Part shown: in pieces, positions 25,713 through 35,317 of the stretch
Layout of the letters: each line of letters starts with the position of its first letter
Position numbering within the stretch: position 1 is the first letter of the stretch
Assembly: GCA_902495325.1 (NCBI GenBank)
Contig: CABUWK010000006.1
Span: 1-64,000 of the forward strand
Source: an uncultured Acidiphilium sp.
GTDB lineage: Bacteria > Bacillota > Clostridia > Christensenellales > Borkfalkiaceae
Length of the DNA stretch: 64,000 bases
Direction: 5' to 3'
Notes under the pieces: generated by a model
Seen by the model: the letters and a program-made list of their open reading frames with translations, nothing else
The model's database searches: none
Told to the model about the DNA's origin: nothing
Made by a program: the position numbers and the translations under genes

Positions 25713-27008
25713 ATGTCAAAAGCAAAAAAAGTAATATCCGTTCTTCTGTTTCTCGCGTTGCTTGTCGGCGTGTATTTTGCAGGGTATTTCACCCGCAATC
25801 TGACGGAACCGGATCTGTCGAGCCTGCGTTTCGTGCTCGATTACTATAAAAAATATTATCTCGAAGAAACCGACGATTACGTGGAGATCATGGCGAACAG
25901 TCTGCTCGATCGCTATTCCGCTTATTATACCGCACAGGAATACAAGCAGATCCGTTCGGCATCGCAGGGCATCCGCGCCGGGGTCGGGCTTTCTTTCTAT
26001 CGGTCGGACAACGTGCCGTATATCGCATCGGTCGGCTTTAATTCTCCCGCGGAAAAAGCGGGGATCCGTGCCGGCGGGATCGTTACGGCGATCGCAAAAA
26101 AAGGGGAAAGCAAAATTCCGATATCCGATTACCCGGCATTTTCCGAAGAGATCGGAAAATTTGCCGCAGGCGAAGAATTTGAACTGACCGTTTCCTACAG
26201 CGAAGAAGAACGGAACTTTTCTCTTGCGAAAAAGGAATACCGCGAAACTTACGTGCGCTATTGCGACGAAAACTACGCATACCGCTACGGTGACGACGAA
26301 AACGGCGGAATATCGAGGCTTGCCGACGATTCGCCCCTTGTTTCTCTGTCCGGAGTCCCCGAAAATACGGCTTATATCAGATATACTTCTTTCAACGGAT
26401 TATCTTCCGGGCTCGCGGGTTCTGCCGGGCAGTTTGCGGACGCGCTCGGGATCATGAAGGAAAACGGAAAGCGTAATCTCGTGATCGACCTGAGGGGCAA
26501 CGGCGGAGGGTTCCTCGATATCATGTGCGAGATCGCGGCACACCTGATCGACGGCAGACAGGGCGAAAAACAGATCGTCGTCCGCTCGGTCGACAAAAAA
26601 GGCAACGCGACCAATTTCTTTTCCGGAAAAGTAGATTACGGCGATTACGGATTTGAATCGATCGTTTTTCTTGCGGACGAAAATTCCGCTTCCGCATCGG
26701 AAGCCCTGATGGGCGCCGTGCTCGATTACGATTCCTCATCCCGGGTGAAAGTCGTTTTGTCCCGCAGCGGGACGGAAGGGAATTATGTTTATAAGTCTTA
26801 CGGAAAAGGAATCATGCAGACGACGTATGAAAATTATATGACGGGCGAGGCGATCAAGCTGACCACGGCAAAGCTGTACTGGCCGCTTACAGATACCTGT
26901 ATTCACGGAACGGGGATCACGAAACAGACGGACGAAAGCCGTGTTTTCGAACCCGCATACGGAGAAGGGGACTACGAACTCTCGTTTGCATTTTCTCTTT
27001 TAAATTGA
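25713..27008 (+). CDS. S41 family C-terminal processing protease, 431 aa
   Basis: Extracytoplasmic tail-specific protease of the CtpA/Prc type. Residues 7-27 form a single N-terminal signal/anchor helix. A PDZ domain follows (about 90-170, AGIRAGGIVTAIAKKG). The S41 core has NLVIDLRGNGGGFLDIM, the catalytic Ser in ENSASASEALMGAV and the Lys downstream in YKSYGKGIMQT. TAKLYWPLTD and HGTGITKQ close the domain. The catalytic pair is intact. AGGAGGGAC lies before the ATG. Family members in spore formers process signalling proteins, but its substrate cannot be read from sequence. Confidence 0.9.
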   Translation: MSKAKKVISVLLFLALLVGVYFAGYFTRNLTEPDLSSLRFVLDYYKKYYLEETDDYVEIMANSLLDRYSAYYTAQEYKQIRSASQGIRAGVGLSFYRSDNVPYIASVGFNSPAEKAGIRAGGIVTAIAKKGESKIPISDYPAFSEEIGKFAAGEEFELTVSYSEEERNFSLAKKEYRETYVRYCDENYAYRYGDDENGGISRLADDSPLVSLSGVPENTAYIRYTSFNGLSSGLAGSAGQFADALGIMKENGKRNLVIDLRGNGGGFLDIMCEIAAHLIDGRQGEKQIVVRSVDKKGNATNFFSGKVDYGDYGFESIVFLADENSASASEALMGAVLDYDSSSRVKVVLSRSGTEGNYVYKSYGKGIMQTTYENYMTGEAIKLTTAKLYWPLTDTCIHGTGITKQTDESRVFEPAYGEGDYELSFAFSLLN

Positions 27009-27076
27009 CAGATGCCGTTTATTCGATCATCCGGATAATTATTATCCGGATTCGATAAATGCGTTGACTTACATTT

Positions 27077-27113
27077 CGCCGGGCGGGCAGAAAAGACCGC
27101 CGGGCGATTTTTT
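27077..27113 (+). terminator. Probable terminator after the S41 gene
   Basis: Two GC-rich blocks, CGCCGGGCGG and CCGCCGGGCG, pair with one mismatch and are followed by ATTTTTT. A perfect hairpin without a T-run (ATCCGGATAA/TTATCCGGAT) lies 40 bases upstream. Confidence 0.5.
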
Positions 27114-27135
27114 ATGGCTGAAAAACGACATTCGC

Positions 27136-27164
27136 GCATGATTCCGCAAATGTTTCCCATACTT
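27136..27164 (+). promoter_or_regulatory. Candidate sigma-G promoter of the spoVA operon
   Basis: GCATGA fits the sigma-G -35 pattern, and CATACTT fits the -10 except the last base. The 16-base spacer is shorter than the usual 17-18. spoVA operons are forespore sigma-G genes in the Bacilli and Clostridia studied. Confidence 0.35.
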
Positions 27165-27251
27165 TTTCCGAAATGAAAAGATTCGACCCCGTAAAGAACA
27201 TCGGCGATCGCGACGAATGCGTGAGACCGATGCCGAAAGAGAGGATAAAGC

Positions 27252-27707
27252 ATGGAGAGAACTGATTATTACAAAAATTATCTCGATTACGTAGCCCGTA
27301 TCGCGCCGAAAACGAAGGAAAAAAGAAGTCTGTTCCGCGCGTTCTGGGTGGGCGGAACGATCTGCCTTGTCGGACAGTTTATCCGTTATACGCTCGAACT
27401 CGTGTTCGGGTTGTACGGAGACGAGCTTGCGGGAACAACGTCCGTGATTCTGATCTTTATCGGCGCATTGCTTACCGGGCTCGGCGTTTACGACCGCATC
27501 GGAAAATACGCAGGCGGTGGTTCGATCGTTCCGATCACCGGATTTGCCAATTCCGTCGTTTCGCCCGCCATGGAGTTCAAGTCCGAAGGGTATATTTACG
27601 GGCTTGCGGCGAAAATGTTCGTAATAGCGGGACCGATCATCGTGTTCGGCGTGACTTCCGGCGTGCTCGTCGGGGTGATCTATTACGTGATCGGGTTGTT
27701 CGGGTGA
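27252..27707 (+). CDS. spoVAC: Stage V sporulation protein AC, 151 aa
   Basis: Membrane channel subunit for dipicolinic acid movement into spores. It has the SpoVAC start (YYKNYLDYVARIAPKTKEKRSL-type soluble segment) and several helices. FRAFWVGGTICLVGQF, GKYAGGGSIVPITGFANSVVSPAMEFK and a C-terminal glycine-rich helix pair are family hallmarks. AGAGGA precedes the ATG. First gene of the set spoVAC-spoVAD-spoVAE. Confidence 0.95.
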   Translation: MERTDYYKNYLDYVARIAPKTKEKRSLFRAFWVGGTICLVGQFIRYTLELVFGLYGDELAGTTSVILIFIGALLTGLGVYDRIGKYAGGGSIVPITGFANSVVSPAMEFKSEGYIYGLAAKMFVIAGPIIVFGVTSGVLVGVIYYVIGLFG

Positions 27708-27710
27708 ATT

Positions 27711-28706
27711 ATGAACGCGACGATTTATTTTCGCAATCGCCCCGCGATCCTTTCCACGGCGTCGATTGCCGGACCGAAGGAAAGCGCGGGCCCGCTCGGT
27801 AAATTTATCGAAAAAAGGCTTGCGGACGACACGTGCGGCGAAAAGACGTATGAAAAAGCGGAATGCAAAATGCTTACTTATGCAATCGAGCATTCGATAA
27901 AAAACGGCGGACTTCATTTCGACGATATCGGAATGATCGTTTCCGGAGATCTGCTCAATCAGATCATCTCGTCCAGTTTTTCCGCCCGGCAGTTCGATAT
28001 TCCGTTTCTCGGGATCTACAATGCCTGCTCCACGATGAGCGAAGGGCTTGCGATCGCCGCGGCGTTTGTGAACGGCGGTTATTTCGGCAATATCGCCGTA
28101 GCGACCGGAAGCCATTTTTCCACGGCGGAAAGACAGTATCGCTATCCGCTCGAGCTCGGATGCGTTCGACCTCCGCAGGCGCAGTGGACGGTTACGGGGG
28201 CGGGCGGCGCCGTCATTTCCTCCGCAAAAGGGTTTTACCCGCGGATCACCTGCGCAACCTTCGGCAGAGTGATCGATTACGGCGTTACCGACGTGAACAA
28301 TATGGGGGCGGCAATGGCTCCCGGGGCGGCTTCTACCATCGTGCGGCATTTAAGGGAGACGGGAAGGGATTCTTCTTATTACAATCTGATCGTAACGGGG
28401 GACCTCGGCGCGCTCGGCAGCCGGATACTGAAACAGCTCGTCTACGAGAAAGGGTATTCGATCGACCGTAACCACGTGGATTGCGGAGAGATGATTTACA
28501 ACATCGAGGAAGGGGAATTTCAGGGCGGAAGCGGGGCCGGGTGCAGCGCCGTCGTCTTCAATTCGTATCTCTTCCGCAAAATGAAAAAAAGGGAGATCTC
28601 CAGGATCTTATTTGTTGCGACCGGGGCGTTGCTTTCGACCGTTTCTTCTCAGCAGGGAGAATCGATTCCGTCCGTCGCGCATGCCGTGGCAATCGAAAAC
28701 GGGTGA
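27711..28706 (+). CDS. spoVAD: Stage V sporulation protein AD, 331 aa
   Basis: Soluble dipicolinate-binding subunit with a thiolase/KAS-like fold. Visible family marks are SIAGPKESAGPLG near the N-terminus, FLGIYNACSTMSEGLAIAAA with the active-site-like Cys, and TGSHFSTAERQYRYPLE-type sequence around residue 135. VTDVNNMGAAMAPGAA and TGDLGALGS follow. It starts 3 bases after the spoVAC stop with only a weak ribosome site, so coupling is likely. Confidence 0.95.
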   Translation: MNATIYFRNRPAILSTASIAGPKESAGPLGKFIEKRLADDTCGEKTYEKAECKMLTYAIEHSIKNGGLHFDDIGMIVSGDLLNQIISSSFSARQFDIPFLGIYNACSTMSEGLAIAAAFVNGGYFGNIAVATGSHFSTAERQYRYPLELGCVRPPQAQWTVTGAGGAVISSAKGFYPRITCATFGRVIDYGVTDVNNMGAAMAPGAASTIVRHLRETGRDSSYYNLIVTGDLGALGSRILKQLVYEKGYSIDRNHVDCGEMIYNIEEGEFQGGSGAGCSAVVFNSYLFRKMKKREISRILFVATGALLSTVSSQQGESIPSVAHAVAIENG

Positions 28707-28789
28707 AATCCTGCATAAATACAAATTGTCCGAAAATGGTAAATGAATAATATTAACGGATAAATTTCAATATAAATGAGGTGAATCGG

Positions 28790-29161
28790 ATGATAACGAT
28801 GCTTTTTATGTATCTGAAAGCTTTTGCCGTGGGCGGAACGATCTGTATGATCGCGCAGCTTCTCATCAACTATACGAAGATCACGTCCGGGAAGATCCTT
28901 GTGTACTTTCTTCTTGCGGGCGTGGCGTTGCAATCGGTCGGGTTGTATCAGTACCTCGTCGATTTTGCCGGGGCGGGTGCGACCGTTCCCATCTGCGGAT
29001 TCGGATATCTGCTCTGTAACGGCGCGATCCGCGGCGCAAAACACGGGCTTTTCGGCGCATTTACGGGCGGGCTTGCCGCGGCGTCCGCCGGGATCACCGC
29101 CGCCGTGGTCTTCGGTTATTTTATCGCGCTTATATTTAAAGCCCGCTCGAAAAAGAACTGA
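28790..29161 (+). CDS. spoVAE: Stage V sporulation protein AE, 123 aa
   Basis: Small membrane subunit of the SpoVA channel, four predicted helices. LKAFAVGGTICMIAQLLI, then FAGAGATVPICGFGYLL and GAIRGAKHGLFGAF are diagnostic for SpoVAE (SpoVAEb). The ATG at 28790 is chosen because GAGGTGA ends 5 bases before it; a GTG at 28781 would place the ribosome site inside the gene. The 83-base gap after spoVAD is AT-rich but shows no terminator. Confidence 0.92.
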   Translation: MITMLFMYLKAFAVGGTICMIAQLLINYTKITSGKILVYFLLAGVALQSVGLYQYLVDFAGAGATVPICGFGYLLCNGAIRGAKHGLFGAFTGGLAAASAGITAAVVFGYFIALIFKARSKKN

Positions 29162-29225
29162 ATATTGCTCTTTAATTATTTCCGTCGCGGAATGATCTCT
29201 TCTTTACGGTCATATAGTATAGAAG

Positions 29226-29864
29226 ATGAAAAAGCGGAAAAAGAAAAAATTCGGAAAAGCCATCGCCTTTTTCCTGTCCTTTTGTGCCGTTTTCTTTTCA
29301 CTGTATTATTCTTCCAATCATATCATGGAAGAAATTGCGGAAAAAAGCTACGGTTCCACGATTTCCGGGGCGTCATACGAGGCGATCGGGCACGTAGTGG
29401 ACGAAGGGTATTCTTATGCCGATCTGATGCAGATCGAGAAGGACGGTTCGGGAAATATCGTGATGGTGATATCGGACAGCCGGAAAGTAAACGCCTTAGC
29501 GACTTCCGTTGCGAAATTCACCTTCGATTACTTATCCGAGGAAACGAAAAAGGGAGTAGACGTGCCGCTCGGCGCGTTTACCGGCATTCGCCTGATCGGC
29601 GGGTTCGGCGTTCCCGTCCGGATGAAACTGATTTCCGTCACCTCCGTGAAATGCAAAATTTCCTCTTCGTTTCAGTCTGCCGGTTTCAATCAGACAAGGC
29701 ATCTCGTGATCATGGAGATCGTTTCCGACGTGTCTCTGATCACGAAGTTTCACACGAAGGAGATCAGCAACTCGATCGAAGTGCTTGTTTACGACAATCT
29801 GATCGTCGGTAAAGTTCCTTCCGTTCTCGTCGACACGAAGGTGATCGGCGAAGGCAACGCATAA
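29226..29864 (+). CDS. yunB: Sporulation protein YunB, 212 aa
   Basis: Mother-cell sporulation protein of unknown mechanism. It has a lysine-rich start (KKRKKKKFGKAI), one membrane anchor (about residues 12-30), and then the conserved outer part: GYSYADLMQIEKDGSGNIVM, PLGAFTGIRLIGGFGVPVRM and FQSAGFNQTRHLVIMEI. Length is near normal. Position after spoVA fits a sporulation cluster. A terminator follows. Confidence 0.9.
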   Translation: MKKRKKKKFGKAIAFFLSFCAVFFSLYYSSNHIMEEIAEKSYGSTISGASYEAIGHVVDEGYSYADLMQIEKDGSGNIVMVISDSRKVNALATSVAKFTFDYLSEETKKGVDVPLGAFTGIRLIGGFGVPVRMKLISVTSVKCKISSSFQSAGFNQTRHLVIMEIVSDVSLITKFHTKEISNSIEVLVYDNLIVGKVPSVLVDTKVIGEGNA

Positions 29865-29900
29865 TTTGCCGCCCGGCGACCTTAAAAATAAATTTGTTTG

Positions 29901-29930
29901 CGGAAAAGGGTTTTATAAGCCCTTTTTTTC
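29901..29930 (+). terminator. Terminator after yunB
   Basis: AAAAGGG and CCCTTTTTTT pair around an 8-base AT loop, then TTTC. It ends the sporulation block. Confidence 0.75.
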
Positions 29931-29959
29931 TTTTCAAAAACAAAAAAATCTGCTAAAAT
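29931..29959 (+). promoter_or_regulatory. Promoter of the U32 peptidase gene, leaderless
   Basis: TTTTCA, 17-base spacer, extended TGC and TAAAAT at 29954-29959. The ATG at 29967 lies 7 bases after the -10, where transcription should begin, and there is no ribosome site. Confidence 0.5.
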
Positions 29960-29966
29960 ATAGCAT

Positions 29967-32135
29967 ATGACGGAATTACTTGCACCCGCGGGAAACGAAA
30001 GCTGTTTCCTTGCGGCAATCGATAACGGAGCGGACGCCGTTTACCTCGGCATGTCCGATTTTTCCGCGAGGAAAAACGCGGAAAATTTCAATGCGGATAA
30101 CATCGGTTACTACGTAAATTATGCGCACACGTTCGGCGTAAAGGTTTACGTTGCCGTGAACACTCTGATAAAAAACAGCGAATACGAAACTTTGTACAAC
30201 ACGGTGAAAGCGGCATATCTCGCCGGGGCGGACGCCTTTATCGTGCAGGACGTTTTTCTCGGAAAAAAATTAAGAAAGTTTTTCCCCGATATCGTTCTTC
30301 ACCTCAGCACGCAGGCGGGGATCAACAATGCGGAAGGTGCGGACTTCGCGAAATCATACGGCTTCACGCGGGTGATCCTCGCGCGGGAAACGGGGATCGG
30401 CGATATCGAAAAGATATGCAAAGTCTGCGAAACGGAAGTTTTCGTGCACGGAGCACTTTGTTCTTCCTTTTCGGGGCATTGCTACATGAGCTCGTTTATC
30501 GGCGGTAACAGCGGAAACCGCGGGCTGTGCAAACAGCCTTGCCGCAAGGAGTACCGCCTTACCGATAAGACCGGGGGAGAGTATCCGATCTCCCTTGCCG
30601 ATCTCTGCCTGATCGACGAGTTGAAAACGCTTGAAAAAGCGGGCGTCTCGAGCCTGAAAATCGAAGGGAGGATGAGGTCTCCCGAATACGTTGCGGCAAC
30701 GGTTGCGGCATACCGCGCCGCGCTGGACGGAAAGTCGTTCTCTCTCGACGATATCAAAGCGACCTTTCATCGCGGCAATTTTACGAAAGGATATCTTTAC
30801 GGGGCGGACGGGAGCATATTATCCGACCTCGTGCAAAGCCACATGGGACTTGCCGTCGGGAAGGTTTCGAAAGCGGCAAAAGGTGTGCTTTCGGTAAACG
30901 GGTATACGCCCGATCAAGGAGACGCTTATAAAATCCTGCGGGGCGGAAAAGAAGTCGGAAACGCGGTTTGCACGGACGGGAAAAAGATCGAATACCGCGG
31001 AGAGATAAAAGCGGGCGACGTTCTTTCTTTAACGAAAAGCGAAAGCCTTGCCGCAAAGCTTCTATCCATTCATAAAAGAAAGAAAATCGAAGTGAAAGCG
31101 GAAATCGCGGCGGGGGAGAAAATACGTTTGTACGCCTGCGGAATCGAAATTTGTTCCGATAGACCGGTCGATGAGGCGAAAACCGCCGCCACGACGGAAG
31201 AAGAAATCCGGAATAATCTTTATAAAACCGACCGCTATCCCTTTGAGGTCGTTTGTGAAATCGCTATGAAAGGGAAGCCTTTCGTACCGAAATCGCTGAT
31301 GAACAAGCTGCGGGCAAAATTGTATGAAACAGTGTTTTCGCGTAACGTAAAACATGTAAAAATTGAAGATTATACCGAAGAAAATGAAGATTATTTCATC
31401 GAACCGTCTTTCGGGAATGTCGTACTGACGGATCGCGATGATTTCGATTTTATGGAGGAAAACGACCTGATCGTTTATCTTCCGCCGAACGACTCAGAGA
31501 CAAATGCGGAAGCCGTGAAAGCCGCCGCGGGGAGGAGAAAAGTTTATCTGTATCTGCCTTCCTTCTGTCCGGAAGAGGACGCTGAAAAGCTGAAAAAACT
31601 TGCCCTGTCGTTCGACGGGGTGTATGCGGACGGGCTCTGGGCGCTTTCCCATGCCGTTTCTTCGGGAATACCCTGCGTTGCGGGGACGGGACTTAACATT
31701 TTCAACGATACGGACCTTAAAGAACTCTCTTTGCTCGGGGTAAAAGACGTTGTCTTCTCGAAAGAGCTTTCATTCGGCGAAATCGGAAACCGTGCGGAAA
31801 AGGGATACGTTTTCACCCGCGGGAATATCGGGCTGATGGAGCTGATTTATTGCCCGTTCGGAAAGACCTGTTCTTCCTGCAAGGCAAAAGACGAAGAAAC
31901 GCTGACGGACAAAACGGGGCATTCGTTTACGGTAAGGAGAAGAAAGGCAAACGGAAAATGCCGGTTCCGCATCGAAAACGGGCTTCCGTTATGTTCCGAG
32001 AAAAAAGCGCATAATTTCTTTGATTTTATAGGTTTTTCCGAAACGCGCGATCGCGATTTTTATCAGGAGAGCGAAGAGAGGATCAAAGAAAAATATCCCG
32101 TAACAAAAGGGAATTCAAAACGCGGCGTAAAATAA
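29967..32135 (+). CDS. Peptidase U32 family protein (RlhA/YhbU-like), 722 aa
   Basis: Peptidase U32 family, of which some members hydroxylate rRNA or tRNA (RlhA, TrhP) rather than cut proteins. The start ELLAPAGNESCFLAAIDNGADAVYLG is the U32 TIM-barrel signature. Conserved cysteines HGALCSSFSGHCYMSS and GNRGLCKQPCRKEY around residues 155-195 are the family's Fe-S-like set. IEGRMRSPEYVA follows. A DUF3656-type middle and a second U32-like C-terminal part with PFGKTCSSCKA finish the protein, as in RlhA-sized members. Probably translated from a leaderless mRNA. The exact modified RNA is not deducible. Confidence 0.9.
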   Translation: MTELLAPAGNESCFLAAIDNGADAVYLGMSDFSARKNAENFNADNIGYYVNYAHTFGVKVYVAVNTLIKNSEYETLYNTVKAAYLAGADAFIVQDVFLGKKLRKFFPDIVLHLSTQAGINNAEGADFAKSYGFTRVILARETGIGDIEKICKVCETEVFVHGALCSSFSGHCYMSSFIGGNSGNRGLCKQPCRKEYRLTDKTGGEYPISLADLCLIDELKTLEKAGVSSLKIEGRMRSPEYVAATVAAYRAALDGKSFSLDDIKATFHRGNFTKGYLYGADGSILSDLVQSHMGLAVGKVSKAAKGVLSVNGYTPDQGDAYKILRGGKEVGNAVCTDGKKIEYRGEIKAGDVLSLTKSESLAAKLLSIHKRKKIEVKAEIAAGEKIRLYACGIEICSDRPVDEAKTAATTEEEIRNNLYKTDRYPFEVVCEIAMKGKPFVPKSLMNKLRAKLYETVFSRNVKHVKIEDYTEENEDYFIEPSFGNVVLTDRDDFDFMEENDLIVYLPPNDSETNAEAVKAAAGRRKVYLYLPSFCPEEDAEKLKKLALSFDGVYADGLWALSHAVSSGIPCVAGTGLNIFNDTDLKELSLLGVKDVVFSKELSFGEIGNRAEKGYVFTRGNIGLMELIYCPFGKTCSSCKAKDEETLTDKTGHSFTVRRRKANGKCRFRIENGLPLCSEKKAHNFFDFIGFSETRDRDFYQESEERIKEKYPVTKGNSKRGVK

Positions 32136-32190
32136 AAAACAACGCAAAAATTATCGCCGAGCGCACGGAGAGAAAAAAAGAGGTTTCTTT

Positions 32191-34554
32191 ATGGATAGTT
32201 TAAAAACATGCCGCGCCCTGGAATACGACAAGTTGAAAAAAATTGCCGCTTCCTACTGCGTGCTTGCGGAAGGAAAAAGAAAAATGGAAGAGCTGATGCC
32301 TTCCGGAACATACGAAGACGCCGTTCTTCTTCTCGATAAAACGGACGAGGCATATAAAATGCTCTTCCTGCACGGGGTTGCGGGAATCGAATTTTACGAC
32401 GACACGGGCGACGTGTTTTCCCGCGCCGCGAAGGGCGTTACCCTTTCGCCGGGAGAACTTCTCCGCGTCGCGCGGTTTCTGAAAAGCGGAAGGGTATTGT
32501 CTACTTCCGTTGCGGCGGTGCCGGAAGGCGTTGCCCCGATCCTGCAGAACGAAGCGAGCGGGATCTATACCGATCTGTATCTCGAACACGAGATCTTTTC
32601 CAAAATTCTTTCCGAAGATACGGTCGCCGACGACGCTTCCGAAAAGCTGTATCAGATCCGCCGCACGATCAAAAGACTGAACGAGCAGATCCGCGAAAAG
32701 CTTTCGTCTTTCATCCGTTCCGGCAATAATGACTTTTTGCAGGACGCCATCGTGACGATGCGCGGAGACCGTTACGTGATCCCCGTAAAGAGCGAATACA
32801 AAAGCAGGGTAGGCGGATTCGTGCACGATCAGTCGGCTTCCGGATCTACGGTGTTCATCGAGCCGACCGCCGTACTCGAGCTCAACAACGCCCTTCGCTC
32901 GGCAACGCTCGACGAGAGGACGGAGATCGAACGGATCTTGACCGATCTCTCGCAAAAAGTTGGCTCGCTTGCCGATAAAATGCAGTTTAACGAGGAGATC
33001 CTCGTCGATTTCGATCTGACGTATGCCAGGGCGATTTACGCCTACCGCACCCGCTCGAACCGACCCGTTCTTACGGGAAACGGCGTGACGGACATCCGCA
33101 ACGGGAGACACCCGCTGATCGATCCGAAAAAAGTTGTCCCGGTCAGCCTCAGGTTCGGCAAAGATTTCCGCTTTCTGCTCGTAACCGGTCCGAATACGGG
33201 CGGAAAAACGGTAACGCTGAAAATGACGGGCTTGTTTTCCTATATGGCGATGAGCGGATTTTTCCTGCCGGCGTCGGAGGGAACGCAGGTCTCCTTTTAC
33301 GACCGCGTGTTCTGTGACGTCGGGGACGAACAGAGCATCGAACAGAGCCTTTCCACCTTCTCCTCTCATATGAAAAATATCGTGGAGATCACGGAAAACA
33401 CGGACAAGCAAACCCTTGTTCTCATCGATGAGATCGGCGCGGGGACCGATCCGGACGAAGGCGCGGCGCTTGCGCAGGCGATCATTTCCTACCTGCTCGA
33501 AAAGGGGTGTTGCGGTATCGTTACCACCCATTATTCCGCACTGAAAGAATTTGCTTACACCACGGCGGAGATCGAAAACGCGAGCATGGAATTCGACCGC
33601 GACACTTTCGCACCTCTGTATAAAATCAATATCGGCATGCCGGGAACTTCCAATGCCATCGAAATCTCCCGCATGCTCGGCTTGAAGCCGGAGCTCGCCG
33701 AACGGGCGGTCTCCCTTCTCGGCGATCAGAAGATCTCCTTCGAAAACGTTCTGAAAGAAGCGGAAAAAACGAGAAGAGACGCCGAAAAGATCCGCGAAGA
33801 GCTTGCGGAAGAAAAGCGTGCGGAAGACGAAAAGCTGAAAGAAATCGAAAAGGAAAAGGACAAGCTCGAAAAAGAGAAGGAGAAATTCTACTCGGGAGCA
33901 AAAGCGGAATCGAGAAGGCTTGTGAACGAAAAACTCGAGGAAGCGGACGAGATCATCGACGAGATCAAGGTGCTGTTCGATAAGGCGGAACTCGACAGCG
34001 GAGACCTGATCAAAGCAAGAACGCTCCGCAATAAGCTGGAAGACAAAAAGTATTCGCTCGAAGACGCCGACGTTTCCGTCACGAATTATAAACCCGCCGA
34101 TCCTTCCGCCCTGAAAGAAGGGGATAAGGTTTATTATAAACCGATGGACACGGTATGCGCGTTTTCTTCCTTCAACCCGAAAAAGAAAGAGTGCACGATC
34201 TATATGGGAACGGTGAAGCTGAACGTTCCCGCAAGCGAGCTTTTCTTCGTGGCGAAAAACACGGCGAAACCGAAAACGACCGTCGCCCTGAAACGGGAGA
34301 TCGGCGCCGCGCCGAAACTCGAAATAAACGTGATCGGAAAAACGGTTCCCGAGGCTTTGCCCGAAGTGGAAGCCTTCCTCGATCAGGCGGTTTTATCCAA
34401 CCTCGAAGAAGTGAAGATCATTCACGGCAGAGGAATGAAGATCCTGAGCACGGCAATTCACGACATGCTGCGCAGAGACAAGCGGGTGGAGAGTTTCCGT
34501 TTCGGCAAATACGGCGAAGGGGAGCACGGCGTAACTTTCGTAAAACTGAAGTGA
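32191..34554 (+). CDS. mutS2: Endonuclease MutS2, 787 aa
   Basis: MutS-family ATPase without the mismatch domain; in Firmicutes it acts in recombination control and rescue of collided ribosomes. The core and clamp domains occupy about residues 1-310. Walker A is GPNTGGKTVTLK near residue 335 and Walker B LVLIDEIGAGTDPDEGAALA; TTHYSALKEFAY follows. A long charged coiled coil spans about 515-630. The C-terminal Smr nuclease domain starts near 710, with HGRGMKILSTAIHDML. GAGAGAAAAAAAGAGG precedes the ATG. Complete, normal length. Confidence 0.95.
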   Translation: MDSLKTCRALEYDKLKKIAASYCVLAEGKRKMEELMPSGTYEDAVLLLDKTDEAYKMLFLHGVAGIEFYDDTGDVFSRAAKGVTLSPGELLRVARFLKSGRVLSTSVAAVPEGVAPILQNEASGIYTDLYLEHEIFSKILSEDTVADDASEKLYQIRRTIKRLNEQIREKLSSFIRSGNNDFLQDAIVTMRGDRYVIPVKSEYKSRVGGFVHDQSASGSTVFIEPTAVLELNNALRSATLDERTEIERILTDLSQKVGSLADKMQFNEEILVDFDLTYARAIYAYRTRSNRPVLTGNGVTDIRNGRHPLIDPKKVVPVSLRFGKDFRFLLVTGPNTGGKTVTLKMTGLFSYMAMSGFFLPASEGTQVSFYDRVFCDVGDEQSIEQSLSTFSSHMKNIVEITENTDKQTLVLIDEIGAGTDPDEGAALAQAIISYLLEKGCCGIVTTHYSALKEFAYTTAEIENASMEFDRDTFAPLYKINIGMPGTSNAIEISRMLGLKPELAERAVSLLGDQKISFENVLKEAEKTRRDAEKIREELAEEKRAEDEKLKEIEKEKDKLEKEKEKFYSGAKAESRRLVNEKLEEADEIIDEIKVLFDKAELDSGDLIKARTLRNKLEDKKYSLEDADVSVTNYKPADPSALKEGDKVYYKPMDTVCAFSSFNPKKKECTIYMGTVKLNVPASELFFVAKNTAKPKTTVALKREIGAAPKLEINVIGKTVPEALPEVEAFLDQAVLSNLEEVKIIHGRGMKILSTAIHDMLRRDKRVESFRFGKYGEGEHGVTFVKLK

Positions 34555-34774
34555 TTTGTTTCTTTGTGCCGGGCATCCGCCTCGAATGACGGAAGTCGGC
34601 GAAAAAAGAAGCGAAAGCCCTGCGAAACGAAGAGAAACCATACCGCAAAGAATTGCATTTTTTCGCCGAACGTGGTACAATATTGCAAAGGAACGTTTTT
34701 CCGGATATTTCCGGAAATCCGAATAACGGCGCAACGACGCAACACGTTGTTTGTCGCAGGGCTCCGGAGGACAC

Positions 34775-35317
34775 ATGAGAGAAGTTTTATATGAAGAAAG
34801 CGCAAATCCGTATAATCTGAAAACGCAGAAAATCCTTTATATCGTTTACACGGTCTTTATCGTGATGACGACCGTCTTTGCGGCGCTGTTTTTTCTGCTC
34901 GCGTTTTACGTTCACGCTTCGTTTCTGATTTTTATGGCGTTCGCGATCCTGTCGGACGTGCTGTTCGTCTTTCTGAGACGAAAGATCTATTATTGCGTAG
35001 ATCTCACGTTCGTTTCGGGATCCACAAGGATCGTGAAAGTGGTCAACTATCGCAGAAGAAAAAAGATCATCACGTTTGAAGCGAACGAAGTGGTGCAGGT
35101 CGGAAAGATCGGCAGCGATTCTTTTGAAAAACTCGCGACGTCTCCGCAGATCAAGAAGATATACGCTACGCCCAATCGCTATCTCGAAGAGGGCTTTTAC
35201 GTGCAGGTGAACCAGGGCGGCGTCAATTATCTCGTGCTTGCGGAGTGTAAAGAAGAATATCTTCAGAATCTCGTTCTCTTTACGGGCAGAAAAGTCATCG
35301 AAAAGGATTACAAATGA
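34775..35317 (+). CDS. Unknown membrane protein, 180 aa
   Basis: Not recognised with confidence. Two hydrophobic helices at about residues 20-45 and 48-68 (ILYIVYTVFIVMTTVFAALFF then FLIFMAFAILSDVLFVFL) precede a soluble, mostly beta-looking C-terminal part (VDLTFVSGSTRIVKVVNYRR onward). The start at 34775 follows GGAGG by 4 bases; the 24-base-longer open frame has no such site. Its stop overlaps the cysteine desulfurase start (ATGA), so it is translated with the sulfur-transfer genes. A direct role with them is not shown. Confidence 0.65.
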   Translation: MREVLYEESANPYNLKTQKILYIVYTVFIVMTTVFAALFFLLAFYVHASFLIFMAFAILSDVLFVFLRRKIYYCVDLTFVSGSTRIVKVVNYRRRKKIITFEANEVVQVGKIGSDSFEKLATSPQIKKIYATPNRYLEEGFYVQVNQGGVNYLVLAECKEEYLQNLVLFTGRKVIEKDYK

